In this document: positions 16,058 to 24,573 of the stretch, piece by piece | Layout of the letters: each line of letters begins with the position of its first letter | Numbering within the stretch: position 1 is the first letter of the stretch | Assembly (NCBI GenBank): GCA_900317325.1 | Contig: ONGE01000011.1 | Span: 1-64,000 of the forward strand | DNA from: an uncultured Prevotellaceae bacterium | GTDB taxonomy: Bacteria; Bacteroidota; Bacteroidia; Bacteroidales; Muribaculaceae | Length of the DNA stretch: 64,000 nucleotides | Direction of reading: 5' to 3' | Notes under the pieces: model-generated | Database searches by the model: none | Told to the model about the DNA's origin: nothing | Seen by the model: the letters and a program-made list of their open reading frames with translations, nothing else | Translations under genes and position numbers: made by a program

Positions 16058-17755
16058 ATGAAGAAGAAAGTTTTTGCCATGCTGTTGTGCGGACTTCCTT
16101 TGATGATTAACGCACAAGCCGCATTTGATGTCCTGCAGATGTCACAAACCGAACTCCGTGGTACCTCACGCTTCCAGTCGATGGCAGGTGCATTCGGTGC
16201 CCTCGGTGGCGATCTCTCGACGCTGACCCAGAATCCTGCCGGTATCGGTGTCTATCGCAATTCCGACCTGGGCATCACCATGAGCTTGGACTTCAACAGC
16301 ACCGCTGCTGGAACCAAGCCTGATCAGACGACCACCAAAGAGACCAAGTTCAACGTGAACAACGTGGGTTATGTGGGTGTCATTCGTCTCGACTCCGAGA
16401 CGGTGCCCAACCTCAACTTCGGTTTCACCTATAACCGCTTGAACTCCTTCAATCGCCACTACACCGGCGGCGTGGGATTTATCCCGACATCGATGAGTAA
16501 CTTCATCGCCAAGCGGTTTGTCAACGAGAATCCTTATGGACCTTACTCGGTATCCGACCTCTGGTGGGACAATGATCCTGACCACTATTTCAACCCTTAT
16601 TTTGATTATAATCTCGATCCGTACACCGGCAAGTATCGTGGTTACGCCCCCTGGGCTGCAGTGACCATCTTTGATATGCCGACCAACGGTGGCGGATATG
16701 TAGGTATCATGAATGCCGATGAGAACGATCGAGTGAAGGGTCTTTTCCAAGATGGTACCGAGGGTGATGCCTACTACGAGGTGGATGAGCGCGGTCATGT
16801 CGACGAGTACAATATCGCCTTTGGTGGCAACATCGCCAACAAGGTGTACTTCGGACTCGACTTCGGTATCGTTGACTTGGATTACAGGAGTTTCCAGGGC
16901 TATGAAGAGGAGTTGGACAATGCCTACATCATGGCCGATGACGAGGACCTGTTCACCAGCCCGATTATCCACAATAACACCTATGTGAATTGGGGACTGT
17001 ACAACTACCTGCACAGCGAGGGTACCGGTGTCAACTTCAAGTTGGGACTCATCTGGAAGCCTGTTCAGCAGCTGCGCATCGGTGCAGCGGTCCACACGCC
17101 CACCTACTACGACATGCGCGATACCTATTATGTGTGTGCCAACATGGACGCCTATCAGAACGGTAATCACCTCTATAGTGCCGACAAGGGCAGCAACGAC
17201 GGCTACGACTACAGCACCACCTACACCATCAAGACTCCCTGGCATTTCCTGGGCAGTGTTGCAGGTGTGATTGGCACCAAGGGTGTCCTCAGCTTGGACT
17301 ATGAGTATGTAGCTAACGAGACGATGCGCATTGGTGATGATCGCAACAACGACGATGCCGATATTACCAAGGATGTGAAGAACTACTTCAAGCCCTCTCA
17401 CATCATCCGCGTTGGCGGTGAGTATCGTGTCAACCCCAACTGGAGCCTGAGGGCCGGTTACAGCATCAAGACCTCACAGGTCGAGAACGCTGTTAACGAC
17501 TATGAATGCGAGGTTTCCACTGTGGGCTCCAATCCCACTTACCAGTATGACAACACCGTGCACAACATCACGTGTGGTGTGGGCTATCGCTACAAGTCAT
17601 TCTACGCCGATCTGGCCTACGTGCACAAGATTCGTAACAGTGTTTACAATGCTTTCTCGCCCATCGACGACAAGTTTGAGTATGTACCTAACGTCAGCGC
17701 CGAGGTGAAGGACAACAACAACCGTGCCTCCCTCACGTTGGGCTTCAGATTCTGA
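16058..17755 (+). CDS. OmpP1/FadL-like outer-membrane porin
   Basis: The 565-residue protein has a signal peptide (MKKKVFAMLLCGLPLMINAQ). Next come the FadL-family start of the mature chain (LRGTSRFQSMAGAFGALGGDLSTLTQNPAGIG) and alternating beta strands, ending in LTLGFRF, a classic barrel terminus with Phe last. The FadL family carries hydrophobic compounds through the outer membrane; Bacteroidales members are often labelled hemin receptors without proof. It follows the low-complexity secreted protein and is ended by the hairpin at 17805-17843. Confidence 0.88.
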   Translation: MKKKVFAMLLCGLPLMINAQAAFDVLQMSQTELRGTSRFQSMAGAFGALGGDLSTLTQNPAGIGVYRNSDLGITMSLDFNSTAAGTKPDQTTTKETKFNVNNVGYVGVIRLDSETVPNLNFGFTYNRLNSFNRHYTGGVGFIPTSMSNFIAKRFVNENPYGPYSVSDLWWDNDPDHYFNPYFDYNLDPYTGKYRGYAPWAAVTIFDMPTNGGGYVGIMNADENDRVKGLFQDGTEGDAYYEVDERGHVDEYNIAFGGNIANKVYFGLDFGIVDLDYRSFQGYEEELDNAYIMADDEDLFTSPIIHNNTYVNWGLYNYLHSEGTGVNFKLGLIWKPVQQLRIGAAVHTPTYYDMRDTYYVCANMDAYQNGNHLYSADKGSNDGYDYSTTYTIKTPWHFLGSVAGVIGTKGVLSLDYEYVANETMRIGDDRNNDDADITKDVKNYFKPSHIIRVGGEYRVNPNWSLRAGYSIKTSQVENAVNDYECEVSTVGSNPTYQYDNTVHNITCGVGYRYKSFYADLAYVHKIRNSVYNAFSPIDDKFEYVPNVSAEVKDNNNRASLTLGFRF

Positions 17756-17804
17756 AATTAAATTTATTACCAGAGATTACGTTTATAAAATTCATTAAAA
17801 AGAC

Positions 17805-17843
17805 GTCTGGCGATGCGCGGTGACCGCGTGTCGCCAGACTTGT
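17805..17843. terminator. Bidirectional terminator between porin and MerR genes
   Basis: GTCTGGCGA (17805-17813) pairs with TCGCCAGAC (17831-17839), and an inner CGCGG/CCGCG extends the stem. TTGTTATT follows on the plus strand and GTCTTTTTAATG on the minus strand. It separates two convergent genes and can serve both. Confidence 0.85.
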
Positions 17844-17881
17844 TATTCGGGTACCTTTTGGACCCGTGTGCCGCAGCAGGG

Positions 17882-18238
17882 TTACTTGGCGGCAGGAATG
17901 TCGGGGAAGAGATCGTCAAGTGCAGTCTGGAAGGCTTGCAGCTGGGACTTGATCTCCTTGAGGCGCTCGATGGCCTCGAAGCGCTTGTCCACACCGCTGC
18001 GGTTATGCCTGATTTGAGCCTGGGCGGCATCCAGCTTCAAGCCCTTCTCCTTGACCAGGTAATACACCTTGCTGATGATCTCGATGTCGTTGGGCGTGTA
18101 GTAGCGGATGTTTTTCTTGTTGCGCTTGGGGCGGATGATGGTGAACTGCGTCTCCCAGTAGCGCAAGGTGGACTCGGGGATTCCCAGAATCTCCGAAACA
18201 TCACCGATTTTGTAGAATTTTTTGTCCAGTTCCTGCAT
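17882..18238 (-). CDS. MerR family transcriptional regulator
   Basis: I start at the ATG at 18238 (118 residues, MQELDKKFYKIGDVSEILGIPESTLRYWE). The winged helix-turn-helix of MerR is clear (KIGDVSEILGIPESTLRYWETQF, then KRNKKNIRYYTPNDIEII). A coiled C-terminal helix (about 85-115) should make the dimer. There is no Cys-based metal site or ligand domain, as in the short MerR-like proteins common in Bacteroidales, so the signal is unknown. It is divergent from alaS, and the promoters of the two genes overlap face to face (18243-18323). Confidence 0.92.
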   Translation of the reverse strand: MQELDKKFYKIGDVSEILGIPESTLRYWETQFTIIRPKRNKKNIRYYTPNDIEIISKVYYLVKEKGLKLDAAQAQIRHNRSGVDKRFEAIERLKEIKSQLQAFQTALDDLFPDIPAAK

Positions 18239-18242
18239 GGTC

Positions 18243-18323
18243 TTGCACAAATTAATAGAAATATTTACCTTTGCAAGTTGATTATAACCCTGCAAAGGTA
18301 AACAAATAGTTTAGACTTTGCAA
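18243..18323. promoter_or_regulatory. Face-to-face promoters of merR-like gene and alaS
   Basis: Plus strand: TTG (18243-18245), 20 bp, TACCTTTG (18266-18273), reading toward alaS. Minus strand: TTG (18323-18321), 20 bp, TACCTTTG (18300-18293), reading toward the MerR gene. Both have ideal spacing. The two -7 regions form the dyad TTTACCTTTGCA-N15-TGCAAAGGTAAA. Predicted start sites (about 18280 and 18286) overlap, so each polymerase must cross the other promoter. Confidence 0.7.
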
Positions 18324-18362
18324 TAAAAACCGAACATTTATAACATATTAAGACAAAATATT

Positions 18363-20990
18363 ATGCTGACTGCAAAAGAAATCCGAGAGACGTTCAAGCG
18401 TTACTTTGAGGAGCATGGACACCACATCGTGCCTTCGGCTCCCATGGTTATCAAGGACGATCCGACCCTCATGTTTACCAATGCCGGTATGAACCAGTTC
18501 AAGGACATCATTTTGGGCAACAAGGAAGCCCAGTGGCGTCGTGTCGCCGATTCACAGAAGTGCCTTCGCGTGAGCGGCAAGCACAACGACCTGGAAGAGG
18601 TGGGCCACGACACCTATCACCACACCATGTTCGAGATGCTCGGCAACTGGTCCTTCGGGGACTATTTCAAGCGCGAGGCCATCGATTGGGGCTGGGACTT
18701 GCTGGTGAATGTGCTCAAGATTGACCCGAAACTGTTGTATGCAACGGTGTTCGAGGGCGACGAGCGCAATGGCTTGACCCGTGACAATGAGGCGGCTGGA
18801 TTCTGGGAGGCTCATTTGCCCAAGGACCACATCATCAACGGCAATGCCCACGACAACTTCTGGGAGATGGGTGACACCGGCCCTTGCGGCCCATGCAGCG
18901 AGATTCACATCGACCTGCGCAGCGATGAGGAAAAGGCTGCCATCCCCGGTGCCGAGTTGGTCAATAAGGATCACCCCCAGGTCATCGAGATTTGGAACCT
19001 CGTGTTCATGCAGTACAACCGCAAGGCCGACGGCACGCTCGAGCCGCTGCCCAACAAGGTCATCGACACGGGTATGGGTCTGGAGCGCCTGTGCATGGTG
19101 CTTCAGGGCAAGAAATCCAACTACGACACCGACGTCTTCCAGCCCCTCATCGGCAAGCTGGGCGAGATGTGCGGCAAGAAATACGGTGAAAACGAGGACG
19201 TGGACATCGCTATGCGCGTTATCGCCGACCACGTGCGCACTATCGCCTTCTCGGTAGCCGACGGACAGCTGCCCAGCAATGCCAAGGCGGGCTACGTGAT
19301 TCGTCGCATCCTGCGTCGTGCCGTGCGCTACGGCTACACGTTCCTGGGATTCCGCGAGGCGTTCATGTATCGTCTCATCGACACCTTGATCGAGAACATG
19401 GGCGAGGCCTATCCCGAGATCAAGGCTCAGGCCGATCTCATCAAGCATGTCACCAAGGAGGAGGAAGACGCTTTCCTGCGCACCCTCGAGACGGGTATGA
19501 AACTCATCGAGAAAGTCATCGCCGACACCAAGGCCGCCGGCAAGAGCGTGGTCGATGGCAAGGAGGCATTCACGCTGTATGACACCTTCGGCTTCCCCTT
19601 GGACTTGACCGAACTCATCCTGCGCGAGAACGGCATGACCGTCAACGAGGAGGAATTCAATGTCGAGATGCAGAAGCAGAAACAGCGTGCCCGCAACGCC
19701 GCTGCCGTTGAGGCCACCGACTGGGTGGAGCTCAAGGAAGGCGTGACCGAGTTTGTGGGCTATGACCTCACCGAGTGTGACGTGAACATCCTGCGCTATC
19801 GCAAGGTGACCCAGAAGAACAAATCCTTCTACCAGGTCGTACTTGACCGCACGCCGTTCTATGCCGAGATGGGTGGTCAGGTGGGTGACAGCGGTACCCT
19901 CACCTTGGGTGACGAGGTGATTGAGGTGACCGACACCAAGCGCGAGAACAACCTCCCCGTGCACATCACGGCCAAGCTGCCCAGCGACGTCAATGCTACC
20001 CTGCATGCCGCTATCAATACCGAGGCCCGTCATGCTACCGAGTGCAACCACACCGCGACCCACTTGTTGCATGCCGCATTGCGCCAGGTGCTGGGAACGC
20101 ATGTCGAGCAAAAGGGCTCCTATGTCGATCCCGTGACGCTGCGCTTTGACTTCTCCCACTTCCGCAAGGTGACCCCCGAGGAAATTCGTCAGGTAGAACA
20201 CCTCACCAACCAGATGATACGCAACGCCATTTCCCGCGAGGAGTATCGCGACATGCCCATCGAGGACGCCCGTCACATGGGCGCTATGGCCTTGTTTGGT
20301 GAAAAATACGGCGACCGTGTGCGTGTCATCAAGTATGGCGACTCGGTAGAGTTGTGTGGCGGTACCCATGTGGGTAATACGGGCAACATCGGCATGGTGC
20401 GCATCGTCAGCGAGAGCAGCATTGCTGCTGGCATTCGTCGCATCGAGGCTGTTACAGGCGCGCGCGTCGAGGAGATGCTCGATACCGTCCAGGATACCCT
20501 GGGACACATCAAGGAGATGCTAAATAACGCCCCCGATGCTGTTGCTGCACTCCATAAGTCCCTGGCCGAGAATGCTGACCTCAAGAAGCAGGTTGATGAA
20601 TTCATGAAGCAGCGCATCGCTATCCTGACCAAGCAACTCATTGCCGAGGCCAAACTCGATAATGACATCAACATCATCACCCTAACCGGCAAGCGCTTGC
20701 CCGATGTCGTCAAGGGCGTGGCCCTGGCCATCAAGGCCGAGTGCCCGTCGGCAACAGCATTCCTTGCCGCTACCGAGCACGAGGGCAAGCCCATGCTCAC
20801 CGTCATGCTCAGCGAGGACATCGTCAAGAGCGGCAAGAAGGCCGGTGACATCGTGCGTGGTGCTGCCAAGTGCATCCAGGGCGGTGGAGGCGGTCAGCCT
20901 CACTTCGCTCAGGCCGGTGGCCGCAATCCCGAAGGCTTGAACGATGCCATGGAGGCCATGCTCAAGGCGCTGGGAATCCAGAACAACTGA
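18363..20990 (+). CDS. alaS: Alanine--tRNA ligase
   Basis: The 875-residue protein has the class II catalytic core ([26 protein letters not shown], and motif 3 with GMGLERL). An editing domain carries the zinc-binding HxxxH ([15 protein letters not shown]) and CGGTHV motifs, and a C-terminal DHH-linked Gly-rich C-Ala domain ends the chain ([14 protein letters not shown]). It charges tRNA(Ala) and hydrolyses Ser- or Gly-tRNA(Ala). The length is normal for the family. The leader from the predicted start near 18280 is about 83 nt. Convergent hairpin sequences follow at 21001-21030. Confidence 0.98.
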   Translation: MLTAKEIRETFKRYFEEHGHHIVPSAPMVIKDDPTLMFTNAGMNQFKDIILGNKEAQWRRVADSQKCLRVSGKHNDLEEVGHDTYHHTMFEMLGNWSFGDYFKREAIDWGWDLLVNVLKIDPKLLYATVFEGDERNGLTRDNEAAGFWEAHLPKDHIINGNAHDNFWEMGDTGPCGPCSEIHIDLRSDEEKAAIPGAELVNKDHPQVIEIWNLVFMQYNRKADGTLEPLPNKVIDTGMGLERLCMVLQGKKSNYDTDVFQPLIGKLGEMCGKKYGENEDVDIAMRVIADHVRTIAFSVADGQLPSNAKAGYVIRRILRRAVRYGYTFLGFREAFMYRLIDTLIENMGEAYPEIKAQADLIKHVTKEEEDAFLRTLETGMKLIEKVIADTKAAGKSVVDGKEAFTLYDTFGFPLDLTELILRENGMTVNEEEFNVEMQKQKQRARNAAAVEATDWVELKEGVTEFVGYDLTECDVNILRYRKVTQKNKSFYQVVLDRTPFYAEMGGQVGDSGTLTLGDEVIEVTDTKRENNLPVHITAKLPSDVNATLHAAINTEARHATECNHTATHLLHAALRQVLGTHVEQKGSYVDPVTLRFDFSHFRKVTPEEIRQVEHLTNQMIRNAISREEYRDMPIEDARHMGAMALFGEKYGDRVRVIKYGDSVELCGGTHVGNTGNIGMVRIVSESSIAAGIRRIEAVTGARVEEMLDTVQDTLGHIKEMLNNAPDAVAALHKSLAENADLKKQVDEFMKQRIAILTKQLIAEAKLDNDINIITLTGKRLPDVVKGVALAIKAECPSATAFLAATEHEGKPMLTVMLSEDIVKSGKKAGDIVRGAAKCIQGGGGGQPHFAQAGGRNPEGLNDAMEAMLKALGIQNN

Positions 20991-21000
20991 TTTAACCGCG

Positions 21001-21036
21001 GCCCGTTCCCCACCATACAGGGGGACGGGCTGTCAT
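21001..21036 (+). terminator. Hairpin after alaS, weak terminator
   Basis: GCCCGTTCCCC (21001-21011) pairs with GGGGGACGGGC (21020-21030) with one G-T wobble. The tail TGTCATTGATTTG has few T in a row, so termination may be partial, allowing read-through to the exchanger gene. Confidence 0.5.
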
Positions 21037-21050
21037 TGATTTGACTCAAG

Positions 21051-22025
21051 ATGGACTATTTATTGCTTGTTGTTGGCCTGGGACTGCTCTTGCTTGCCGC
21101 TAATTATCTCGTGGATTCCTCGGTGGCGATAGCCCAGCGGGCCAAGATATCTAATTTCATCATCGGCCTCACCATTGTGGGCATCGGCACCAGCGCTCCC
21201 GAGTTGTTCGTCTCGATATCGTCGGCACTCAGCAACAGCGGCGACATCGCCATGGGTAATGTCGTGGGTTCCAACATCGCCAATATCTTTCTGATTTTAG
21301 GTGTGACGGCAACGATACTGCCGTTCCCCATCGAGCGCTTGCAGCGGCTTCGCGACATCCCGTTCCTGATTGCCATGACCATCCTTGTCATGGCCCTGGC
21401 CAACGATGCTGTGATTCCCGGCCTGGACCAGAACTCGCTCAACCGCATCGACGGTATCTTCCTGCTCATCTTGTTCGTCGGCTACATGTGCTGGGTCATC
21501 GTCCAGAAGGGCAAGGACCCCAAGAAGGCGATAATGGAGGCCGACGAGGAAGCCAAGTCCTCGCTTGCGGGCAAGTCACCGTGGCTGCTGTGGGCTATCG
21601 CGGTCGTCTCGCTGGTGGCGCTTATCTTTGGTGGCAACCTGTTCCTTGACAGTGCCAAGAACCTGGCACGTGACTGGGGCATGAGCGAGGCGGTCATTGC
21701 CATCACCATCGTTGCGGTGGGTACCTCCTTGCCCGAATTGGTCACCGCCATCGTCGCTGCCTCCAAGAAGAATCCCCAGCTGGCACTGGGAAACGTCATC
21801 GGCAGCAACCTGTTCAACCTGATGTTCATCCTGGGCACCGCATCCACTGTCAAGCCGCTGGTATTTGTTGACATCAACATCTGGGACTATGCCGTGATGT
21901 TTGTGTCGGCAGTGATGCTCTATCTGGTGATTTACACCTTCAAGAAGAACAAGCTTGATCGCGCCGAGGGCATTATCTTTCTTGCTGCATATATCGGTTA
22001 CACGGTCTATCTGCTGCTGCGTTAA
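21051..22025 (+). CDS. Calcium/sodium antiporter, CaCA family (YrbG-like)
   Basis: The 324-residue polytopic inner-membrane protein has two inverted alpha repeats. The first is GIGTSAPELFVSISSALSNSGDIAMGNVVGSNIANI. The second is AVGTSLPELVTAIVAASKKNPQLALGNVIGSNLFNL. These repeats with GTSxPE and GNxxGSN are the cation-binding signature of K+-independent Ca2+/Na+ exchangers. About ten membrane helices are visible, with an acidic cytoplasmic loop near residue 165. It should move Ca2+ against Na+ or H+. It follows alaS by 60 bp. Confidence 0.93.
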   Translation: MDYLLLVVGLGLLLLAANYLVDSSVAIAQRAKISNFIIGLTIVGIGTSAPELFVSISSALSNSGDIAMGNVVGSNIANIFLILGVTATILPFPIERLQRLRDIPFLIAMTILVMALANDAVIPGLDQNSLNRIDGIFLLILFVGYMCWVIVQKGKDPKKAIMEADEEAKSSLAGKSPWLLWAIAVVSLVALIFGGNLFLDSAKNLARDWGMSEAVIAITIVAVGTSLPELVTAIVAASKKNPQLALGNVIGSNLFNLMFILGTASTVKPLVFVDINIWDYAVMFVSAVMLYLVIYTFKKNKLDRAEGIIFLAAYIGYTVYLLLR

Positions 22026-22071
22026 ACCATTGCGGCTGGTTTCAGTCCAATAATCACAATACTGGTAAGCT

Positions 22072-23343
22072 ATGAAGCATCGTTTGATCATATCGTTGTG
22101 CTGCTGCCTGCTCGCGGCTGCGGCAGTCATGGCACAGGATGTGGTGGACACGCGTCCCCACATCTTTGACAGCAATGTGCGCTCCCTCAAGGTGTGCCTG
22201 CAGAACAACATGTATATCCCTGCGGTGTATATGATGGGCAGTGACGACCGCTTGTTGGTCGAGTTCGACTATCTGGGCTATGAGCCGCATTACTTGCGCT
22301 ACAGCATCACCCATTGCAATGCCGACTGGCAGCCGTCGCAGCTGGTCGAGAGCGAGTATGTGTCCGGTTTCAACTATGCCGATATCGATGACTTTGCGCC
22401 CAGCGAGGCCACCTATGTTCATTACTACAACTACCAGTTTGAACTGCCCAACGAGAATATGGAGTTTCTGGTGAGCGGTAACTATCTGCTCTCGGTGTAT
22501 GAGCAGGATGACCCCGACGAGGTTTTGTTCCAGACCCGCATTTCGGTGTGCGAGGGACGGGTGGGGGTGTACCCTAAGGTGACTTCACGCACCGATGTGG
22601 ATTACAACAACCGCTTCCAGCAGGTGTCGTTCGACGTGCGTTACAGGCCTAACCAGATCAGGGACCCCTACAGTGAATTGATCTGTGTCGTCACTCAGAA
22701 TTCCCGCGACGATAACGCTGTGATTGTGACGCGCCCCATGATGGTGGCGATGGACCATGTGACCTACGATCACAACCGCGACCTCATCTTCCCTGCTGGC
22801 AATGAGTTCCGCCGCTTCGAGACGGTCAATGCCCACACCATCAATATGGGCGTGCAGTCCATCCGCTATTTCGACCCCATGTATCATGCCATCCTGATGG
22901 TCGATGAGCCCCGCACCGAGATGTATCTCTATGACAAGACGCAATTTGGCCGATTCACCATCCGCAATGCCGAGGCTTTCGGCGAGAACGCGCTTCAGGC
23001 CGATTACATGATCACTCACTTCACGCTCGATACGGGTGGTAAACTCAACGGAGGTCAAGTGGTGCTCTATGGTGAATTCCTGAATGGGTATCCGGCTTCA
23101 CAGGCGGTGATGAAGTATGACACCGCCAGCGGATGCTATGTGGCCGATATAATGCTTAAACAGGGTGCCTATAACTATATGTACCTTTGGGTGCCCGATG
23201 GCACATCCATGGGCCAGACTTCCAAGATCGAGGGTGATCACTTCGAGGCCGTCAACGAGTACCTGGTCATGGTGTATGACCACCCCATGGGTGAGCGCTA
23301 CGACCGCCTCGTGGGCTACGGTGTCGCTTACTCCGGCAAGTAA
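22072..23343 (+). CDS. Type IX secretion system plug protein (DUF5103)
   Basis: The 423-residue exported protein (signal peptide to about residue 21, AAAVMAQ) matches the DUF5103 pattern: an N-terminal beta domain with RSLKVCLQNN..P...M.SDDRLLVEFDYL, then HCNADWQPSQL..SEYVSGF, and a C-terminal beta sandwich. From family knowledge this is the periplasmic Plug that closes the SprA translocon of the type IX secretion system. The assignment is from remembered sequence features, not from a search. No other T9SS gene is in the window. It lies 46 bp after the exchanger gene. Confidence 0.8.
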   Translation: MKHRLIISLCCCLLAAAAVMAQDVVDTRPHIFDSNVRSLKVCLQNNMYIPAVYMMGSDDRLLVEFDYLGYEPHYLRYSITHCNADWQPSQLVESEYVSGFNYADIDDFAPSEATYVHYYNYQFELPNENMEFLVSGNYLLSVYEQDDPDEVLFQTRISVCEGRVGVYPKVTSRTDVDYNNRFQQVSFDVRYRPNQIRDPYSELICVVTQNSRDDNAVIVTRPMMVAMDHVTYDHNRDLIFPAGNEFRRFETVNAHTINMGVQSIRYFDPMYHAILMVDEPRTEMYLYDKTQFGRFTIRNAEAFGENALQADYMITHFTLDTGGKLNGGQVVLYGEFLNGYPASQAVMKYDTASGCYVADIMLKQGAYNYMYLWVPDGTSMGQTSKIEGDHFEAVNEYLVMVYDHPMGERYDRLVGYGVAYSGK

Positions 23344-23358
23344 CCCCGTACCCCGCGC

Positions 23359-23411
23359 TATCCGTTTTTCTGTACTATCCGTTATATCCGTTTCCCCCGT
23401 AATCTCCGTTA
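23359..23411. repeat. Array of 9-bp degenerate units (TATCCGTTw) between convergent genes
   Basis: Units read TATCCGTTT, TTCTGTAC, TATCCGTTA, TATCCGTTT, CCCCCGTAA, TCTCCGTTA. The array fills the gap between the T9SS plug gene and nspC. No terminator hairpin is visible there. Confidence 0.65.
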
Positions 23412-23414
23412 CGG

Positions 23415-24560
23415 TCAGCTCATCCGCGTCTTGTAGTCGATGTAATCGAATTCCCTCAGCACCTCGATGCTGCCGTCCAGCCGCTTGAACAGGATCGACG
23501 GATGCTGGATGCCGTTGAACATGTTGGTCTTGACGGTTGTGTAGTGATTCATGTCCTCAAAGGTGATGCGGTCGCCGCGCTTCAGGGGCTTCTCAAAACT
23601 CCAGTCCCCCACATAGTCGCCGCTTAGGCACGAATTGCCGCCCATGCGGTAGGTGGGTTTGGTCGGGTCCACCTCGTCGAGGGCCTGTGTGATTTTGGGC
23701 TGATAGGGCATCTCCAGGCAGTCGGGCATGTGACAGGCAAAAGACACGTCGGTGATAGCCGTGGTGATGCCGCTGTTGGTCACTACATCCACCACGCTGG
23801 CTTCCAGGTCACCCGTCTGCCAGCACCAGGCGCTGCCGGGCTCCAGGATGAGTTGCAGGTTGGGATAAGCACCCTGGAAGGCTCCAAGCACCTGTTCCAG
23901 ATGACCGATGTTGTAGCCCTTGCGCGTCATCAGGTGTCCGCCGCCCATATTGAGCCACTTGAGGCGCGGCAGATACTGCCCGAATTGCTGTTTCAAGGCC
24001 AACAGCACCTTCTCCAGGTCAAAACTTGTACTCTCGCACAAGGCATGGAAATGGAAACCCTCGATGCCCTCGGGCAACTCCTTGAGGTCGCTCGCCAGCA
24101 CGCCGAAGCGCGACCCCGGGCAGCAGGGGTTGTAGATGTCGGTCTCGATGACCGAGCACATGGGATTCACCCTCAAGCCACAGCTCACCTGTTCTCCCGG
24201 CCAGTCACTGTTATGCTGATTCACTCGGTCGGCAAATCGCAGGTATTGCTCAATGGAGTTGAACGTGATGTGGGAACTGCCGGCGATATAGGCGTCGATG
24301 GTGTCGTCGGTATAGGCAGGGCAATAGGTATGGGTGCGGCACTTGAGCTCATCGTTGGCCAGCAGCATCTCGTTCACCGAACTGGCGGTGGACTCGATGC
24401 CATATTCCCTGAACACGTCAAACGTTCGCCACAGGGCATTGGCTTTGAAGGCCATGATGATGTCCACTCCCGTGCGCTGGGCAACTCCGGTAATCAGCTC
24501 GATGTTGCGGCGCAGCTTTTCCTCATACACGATATAATAGGGTGTCTTGTACTCTTCCAT
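23415..24560 (-). CDS. nspC: Carboxynorspermidine decarboxylase
   Basis: The 381-residue protein is an alanine-racemase-fold, PLP-dependent decarboxylase. The PLP lysine lies in IIMAFKANALW (about 35-45). The glycine-rich phosphate site is WLNMGGGHLM. The C-terminal beta domain contains GGNSCLSGDYVGDW, with the Cys-Asp pair used across the dimer. It makes norspermidine or spermidine from the carboxy form, the last step of the bacterial alternative polyamine pathway. It lies 13 bp after the helicase gene and is probably co-transcribed with it. The partner dehydrogenase gene is not in the window. Confidence 0.95.
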   Translation of the reverse strand: MEEYKTPYYIVYEEKLRRNIELITGVAQRTGVDIIMAFKANALWRTFDVFREYGIESTASSVNEMLLANDELKCRTHTYCPAYTDDTIDAYIAGSSHITFNSIEQYLRFADRVNQHNSDWPGEQVSCGLRVNPMCSVIETDIYNPCCPGSRFGVLASDLKELPEGIEGFHFHALCESTSFDLEKVLLALKQQFGQYLPRLKWLNMGGGHLMTRKGYNIGHLEQVLGAFQGAYPNLQLILEPGSAWCWQTGDLEASVVDVVTNSGITTAITDVSFACHMPDCLEMPYQPKITQALDEVDPTKPTYRMGGNSCLSGDYVGDWSFEKPLKRGDRITFEDMNHYTTVKTNMFNGIQHPSILFKRLDGSIEVLREFDYIDYKTRMS

Positions 24561-24573
24561 TGTCTTATGGTCT

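Noticed and set aside
18552..20507. A 651-codon minus-strand frame inside alaS
   Set aside because: It is fully antisense to an intact alanyl-tRNA synthetase; a His/Val/Gly-biased translation is typical of a shadow frame.
21001..21036. Riboswitch or leader element before the exchanger gene
   Set aside because: The hairpin fits a weak terminator of alaS; no conserved riboswitch core can be seen.
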